Assembly (NCBI GenBank): GCA_016787785.1
Contig: JAEUTO010000006.1
Span: 496,001-560,000, forward strand
Direction: 5' to 3'
DNA from: Bacteroidia bacterium
Lineage (GTDB): Bacteria; Bacteroidota; Bacteroidia; B-17B0; Aurantibacillaceae
Length of the DNA: 64,000 nt
Under the pieces are notes generated by a model. That model had not been told where the DNA came from and made no database searches. It saw only the letters and a program-made list of their open reading frames with translations. Positions within the stretch are counted from its first letter, which is position 1; every line of letters begins with the position of its first letter. A program made the position numbers and the translations under genes. Shown here in pieces: positions 61,109-64,000 of the stretch.

Positions 61109-61816
61109 ATGAAATACAAACGCATTCTCTTAAAACTTAGTGGCGAAGCCCTTATGGGTAACAAAGGTTTTGGTATAGATCAGGAACGTCTTGGCGAATA
61201 CGCGCGCGAAATTAAATCGCTTTACGATGCCGGTTGCCAGGTGGCAATTGTTATTGGCGGTGGAAATATCTTCCGCGGTATACAAGCCGAAAAAGGTGGT
61301 ATGGATCGTGTACATGGAGATTATATGGGAATGCTTGCTACTGTTATTAATAGTATGGCAATACAAAGCGCGTTAGAAGTATTAGGCGTGCAAACCCGTT
61401 TACAAAGCGCTATTAAAATGGAACAGATCTGCGAACCTTTTATACGCCGCAAAGCAGTGCGTCATTTAGAAAAAGGACGTGTAGTTATTTTTGGTGCCGG
61501 TACCGGTAACCCTTATTTTACAACAGATACAGCTGCCGCACTTCGCGCAATTGAAATTGAAGCAAACGTAATTTTAAAAGGAACACGTGTAGATGGTATT
61601 TACACCGCCGATCCTGAAAAAGATAAAACAGCAACCAAATACGATACCATTTCTTTTGAAGAAGTATATAACAAAGGTCTTGAAGTAATGGATCTCACAG
61701 CCTTTACCTTATGCAAAGAAAATAAATTACCGATCATTGTTTTTGACATGAACAAAAAGAATAATCTTAAGAATTTAGTAGAAGGGCAAAAGGTTGGAAC
61801 GCTTGTAGAGATGTAG
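61109..61816 (+). CDS. pyrH: UMP kinase
   Basis: PyrH phosphorylates UMP to UDP. The 235-residue protein shows [12 protein letters not shown] at the start, [51 protein letters not shown] and [13 protein letters not shown], all standard for the hexameric bacterial enzyme. It is separated from tsf by a terminator. Its TAG stop abuts the first arm of the repeat cluster. Confidence 0.97.
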   Translation: MKYKRILLKLSGEALMGNKGFGIDQERLGEYAREIKSLYDAGCQVAIVIGGGNIFRGIQAEKGGMDRVHGDYMGMLATVINSMAIQSALEVLGVQTRLQSAIKMEQICEPFIRRKAVRHLEKGRVVIFGAGTGNPYFTTDTAAALRAIEIEANVILKGTRVDGIYTADPEKDKTATKYDTISFEEVYNKGLEVMDLTAFTLCKENKLPIIVFDMNKKNNLKNLVEGQKVGTLVEM

Positions 61817-61967
61817 CTTCGACGGGCTCAGCTACCGGGTACATATCCGGTCATTGAGCTTGTCGAAATGAACTTTCGATAATACCCCATACGGTCATTG
61901 AGCTTGTCAAAATGAACTTTCGATAATACCCTATTCGGTCATTGAGCTTGTCGAAATGAACTTTCGA
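61817..61967. repeat. REP-like inverted arm plus 44-bp tandem repeats
   Basis: An arm CTTCGACGGGCTCAGCTACC (61817-61836) faces an inverted partner at 61848-61868. The unit beginning CGGTCATTGAGCTTGTCGAA occurs at 61848, 61892 and 61936, a 44-bp period, the third copy being partial. Each unit contains TCGAAA-TGAAC-TTTCGA, a small hairpin. Confidence 0.85.
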
Positions 61968-61975
61968 ATTGCTGA

Positions 61976-62266
61976 TTAATTAGACTTATCTTTAGCTCTG
62001 GAAAGGCCAGGTAAACTTTCATAGTTGCCATTAATTAAAGCTTCTTTCTTTTTTCTGCTCCATCCCTGAACCTGTTTTTCTCTATTGAATGCGAGATCTA
62101 TTCTTGGATACTCTTCATAATAAACTAATTTTACAGGAAGTCTTGTTTTAGTGTAATTTGCTCCAAAACCGTTTTGATGCTGATCTACTCGTTCTCCAAG
62201 CTTAATAGTACTTCCTGTATAATAACTGTCATCAGAGCATTTTAGTATGTACATAAAACCAGTCAT
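61976..62266 (-). CDS. GIY-YIG family endonuclease
   Basis: The 96-residue protein has the GIY-YIG core: MYILKCSDDSYYTGSTIKL (the YIL and YTGS halves), GERVDQHQNG and REKQVQGWSRKKKEALI with the conserved Arg and Glu positions. Such small stand-alone members (the UhpG/UPF0213 type) are often next to repeats in Bacteroidota. Its role may be repair or repeat-related cleavage (inference). It lies 9 nt beyond the 44-bp repeat cluster. Confidence 0.9.
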   Translation of the reverse strand: MTGFMYILKCSDDSYYTGSTIKLGERVDQHQNGFGANYTKTRLPVKLVYYEEYPRIDLAFNREKQVQGWSRKKKEALINGNYESLPGLSRAKDKSN

Positions 62267-62277
62267 TCAAATATCAT

Positions 62278-62661
62278 CTACAACACCAGTTCTTCAAACA
62301 AACGCTTGGCAGTTTGTTCCAGGTCTGTGCACAAGCCCGGATGCGGCCTTGAGGTTTGTATCACCGAACTTTTTACAGCAGTTAGCCATCTAAAGCGCGA
62401 CGCTGTATCCATCTCTGCTATTGGTCCGCCATCTTTATCACCGTTGGTTATTTTTTCAAAAGAACGTAAGTTAAGTGTGATCTGTTCAAGATCGATATCC
62501 TTGCAAAAAAAACTTAATTTTTTTTCGTTCACCTCAAAATACATTTTAATGAATTTTTCTTTTTTGCAAAACAAGATAATGCCTACATTAATGAATTCTT
62601 CACGTTCTACCAAAGGCACAACACGAATAACAGAATATTCATATAGATATTTATCTTGCAT
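62278..62661 (-). CDS. DUF3037-family protein
   Basis: The 127-residue protein begins YEYSVIRVVPLVEREEFINV and GIILFCKKEKFIKMYFEV, then ends ASRFRWLTAVKSSVIQTSRPHPGLCTDLEQT, the DUF3037 pattern. Function unknown. It overlaps the HipA-like kinase gene by 11 nt. That pairing is widespread and suggests a shared system. Confidence 0.85.
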   Translation of the reverse strand: MQDKYLYEYSVIRVVPLVEREEFINVGIILFCKKEKFIKMYFEVNEKKLSFFCKDIDLEQITLNLRSFEKITNGDKDGGPIAEMDTASRFRWLTAVKSSVIQTSRPHPGLCTDLEQTAKRLFEELVL

Positions 62662-63430
62662 CGATCGCCTCTTTAGTGAAACTGTCTGCGTAATTTAAAC
62701 GTTTTAATAAGAACTGAAGATACACTTCTTTTATTTCCTCCGGCGTTTCCTGCGTATCTTCCCAATGCAACCATTCATCAGGAATAAGCGCCACAACTTT
62801 GCGGAGCTTTTCTTCCGTCAATAATTTTTTAAATTCAATATTAACCTCGTTCAATAAAGTTGCTTTTGGTAAGAGCACATGATCTTTTATAAATGCAAAA
62901 GCACTTGTTGCTTTCGTTTCCCAGTTGGTCCAGGTGTATTGAAAATAAAGGCAAGAGCCATGATCGATCAACCATAGTTCTTTGTTCCATATCAACATAT
63001 TTGTGTTTCTGAAGGTGCGATCAACATTTGTAATGAATGCATCGAGCCAAACAATTTTTGAAGCGAGTTCTGCATTTATGGGACTAACTACAGGGTCATA
63101 ATTGATAGCGCCTGATAAAAAGTGAAGCGCTAAATTTAATCCCTGACTTGCTTTAAGCAGGTCCTGAATTTCTTCATCGCCTTCGGTGCGGCCAAAAGCC
63201 TCATCAAGATTGGCAAACACCAGCTCAGGAACTTTTAAACCCAACAGGCGGGCAATTTCTCCACCAATTAATTCGGCAATTAATGTTTTTACACCGTGAC
63301 CGCCACCCTTGAATTTTAAAACATATTTAAAATCGTCATCTGCTTCTGCTAATGCCGGTAACGATCCGCCTTCACGCAAAGGCTGTATGTAGCGGGTAAC
63401 ATTAACGGTGCGAAGCTTTGCTTGTGACAT
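62651..63430 (-). CDS. HipA-like kinase-fold protein
   Basis: The 259-residue protein has the kinase-fold motifs of the HipA_2 group: VLKFKGGGHG (Lys39), a WLDAFITNVDRTFRNTNM catalytic loop (Asp137, Asn144) and LIDHGSCL with the metal-binding Asp156. It lacks the HipA N-terminal subdomain and no HipB antitoxin is adjacent. Instead DUF3037 follows with an 11-nt overlap. Targets unknown. Confidence 0.85.
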   Translation of the reverse strand: MSQAKLRTVNVTRYIQPLREGGSLPALAEADDDFKYVLKFKGGGHGVKTLIAELIGGEIARLLGLKVPELVFANLDEAFGRTEGDEEIQDLLKASQGLNLALHFLSGAINYDPVVSPINAELASKIVWLDAFITNVDRTFRNTNMLIWNKELWLIDHGSCLYFQYTWTNWETKATSAFAFIKDHVLLPKATLLNEVNIEFKKLLTEEKLRKVVALIPDEWLHWEDTQETPEEIKEVYLQFLLKRLNYADSFTKEAIDAR

Positions 63431-63448
63431 AATGAGCTGTTAGTTAAA

Positions 63449-63456
63449 CAAAAATA
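63449..63456 (-). promoter_or_regulatory. Predicted -7 box of HipA-like operon
   Basis: Minus-strand TATTTTTG (exact TAnnTTTG) lies 18 nt before the ATG at 63430. Confidence 0.45.
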
Positions 63457-63489
63457 GTGATTTTTAAAATGATATTTAAGCCTGGCAGT

Positions 63490-63825
63490 TTAAACCAAAG
63501 CCATCACATCTTCAATACTAATTCCCATATGTGTTTGAGAGAAGATACACTTACCGTTTGAGATAATTAGTACCTGTGGTGATTCATGCATCACGCCATA
63601 ACGTTCTGCAATGGCATTTGAAATATCGCGGTGAGCTAACAGATCTAAATAGTAAGGTTTTATTTTTTTATCGTTTTCAGCGTTCCATTTTCTGTCCATT
63701 CGCCCATAGGCCGCATCGCTGATGCTGCAACGTGTGCTATGTTTAAAGATCATTACTTTTTGTTCGGTAGATTCGCGATCAATTATTTCTAATTGCGAGA
63801 TATCGTTGAGTTCATTCCATTTCAT
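63490..63825 (-). CDS. ytxJ: YtxJ-like thioredoxin-fold (bacillithiol system) protein
   Basis: The 111-residue protein has VMIFKHSTRCSIS with a single Cys, YLDLLAHRDISNAIAERYGV and ESPQVLIISNGKCIFSQTHMGIS, the layout of the bacillithiol-system YtxJ group. The FKHSTRC motif replaces CXXC, so a monothiol mechanism is likely. It is monocistronic, with a TATCTTTA box 4 nt before the ATG. Confidence 0.9.
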   Translation of the reverse strand: MKWNELNDISQLEIIDRESTEQKVMIFKHSTRCSISDAAYGRMDRKWNAENDKKIKPYYLDLLAHRDISNAIAERYGVMHESPQVLIISNGKCIFSQTHMGISIEDVMALV

Positions 63826-63890
63826 CTTATAAAGATAAAGCTTTTTTACCCGGACTTTTGTTAAGGTTTGTTAGGCTTGGGAATACGATT

Positions 63891-64000
63891 TTCCTCCTCC
63901 GTCGCTATCGCGCCACCTCCTCCAAAGGAGGATACTATGTGTGCTTACGCGTAATCGAACAATGCTTAGGCAGTCAGTGTCCCCCGCTTGAGGGGGTGGC
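63891..64000. repeat. GC-rich hairpin repeats at the window end
   Basis: TTCCTCCTCCG (63891-63901) also occurs at 1101-1111. CCTCC-TCCAAA-GGAGG and CCCCC-GCTTGA-GGGGG are hairpins in this stretch. It has no open frame and is richer in G and C than its surroundings; the last element is cut off by the window edge. Confidence 0.6.

Noticed and set aside
61817-61967. Possible CRISPR array
   Set aside because: The 44-bp period repeats the whole unit with no unique spacers, and there is no cas gene; it is a tandem repeat.
62306-62698. Plus-strand frame of 130 codons opposite DUF3037 and the HipA-like gene
   Set aside because: No recognisable features; the minus-strand frames are conserved families.

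Overview
The window comes from an AT-rich Bacteroidota genome, probably a flavobacterium-like or sphingobacterium-like lineage. Evidence for this is the type IX secretion apparatus and cargo (a GldM homologue, a type A sorting domain, a gliding-motility-associated C-terminal domain), a GLPGLI protein paired with a TonB-receptor-type barrel, FkbM methyltransferases, SpoIIE/TPR signalling proteins and many TAnnTTTG-type -7 promoter boxes. Kdo transferase (waaA) indicates a Gram-negative cell with LPS. There is no phage, plasmid, CRISPR array, rRNA or tRNA that I can recognise.

Layout. 1-3.5 kb: end of a polyprenyl-phosphate glycosyltransferase, a small membrane protein, a YiiX-like hydrolase, pfkA and ruvX. 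3.4-8.0 kb: a minus-strand surface-glycan operon (GT39-like transferase, FkbM and class I methyltransferases, a methyltransferase-GT2 fusion). 8.1-10.8 kb: a large Ig/PKD T9SS-secreted adhesin-like protein. 10.9-14.5 kb: a MarR regulator with YceI, a pseudouridine synthase, an ABC ATPase and a lipoprotein. 14.6-23.6 kb: an envelope and polysaccharide block (barrel protein, waaA, an FkbM gene broken by an amber codon, GT4, Wzx-like flippase, two Wzz-like proteins, Wzy/WaaL-like polymerase). 24-33.6 kb: a T9SS esterase, the lhgO-dapA-PRTase-SpoIIE operon, FAH hydrolase, yidD, an MbnP-like lipoprotein, a thioredoxin-fold protein without catalytic cysteines and an RluA-type enzyme. 33.9-49.2 kb: orphan gldM, a ureohydrolase, GLPGLI/barrel pair, Sua5-family protein, aroQ, xerD, ispH, an exonuclease, a TPR-SpoIIE phosphatase, TetR and tatD. 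49.2-58.2 kb: six tandem TPR membrane proteins. 58.4-61.8 kb: rplM-rpsI-rpsB-tsf-pyrH. 61.8-64 kb: repeats, GIY-YIG, a DUF3037/HipA-like kinase pair and a YtxJ-like protein.

The most unusual object is the six-gene array at 49220-58157. Every protein has an export signal, a conserved pre-TPR segment, 40-residue TPRs, one membrane helix and a coiled coil, then stops just after a motif of the DSIRYAKRIQQSLLPTEKY type. In the TPR-SpoIIE phosphatase encoded at 45812-47803 the same motif leads directly into the phosphatase domain. The array therefore looks like a family of sensors without output domains, translated from one overlapping operon.

Other notable signals are three copies of a roughly 140-190 bp palindromic intergenic element whose central stem changes in a compensatory way, a 44-bp tandem repeat beside a GIY-YIG gene, -7 boxes only 3-6 nt from start codons (suggesting leaderless mRNAs), and candidate autoregulatory operators for the MarR and TetR genes.
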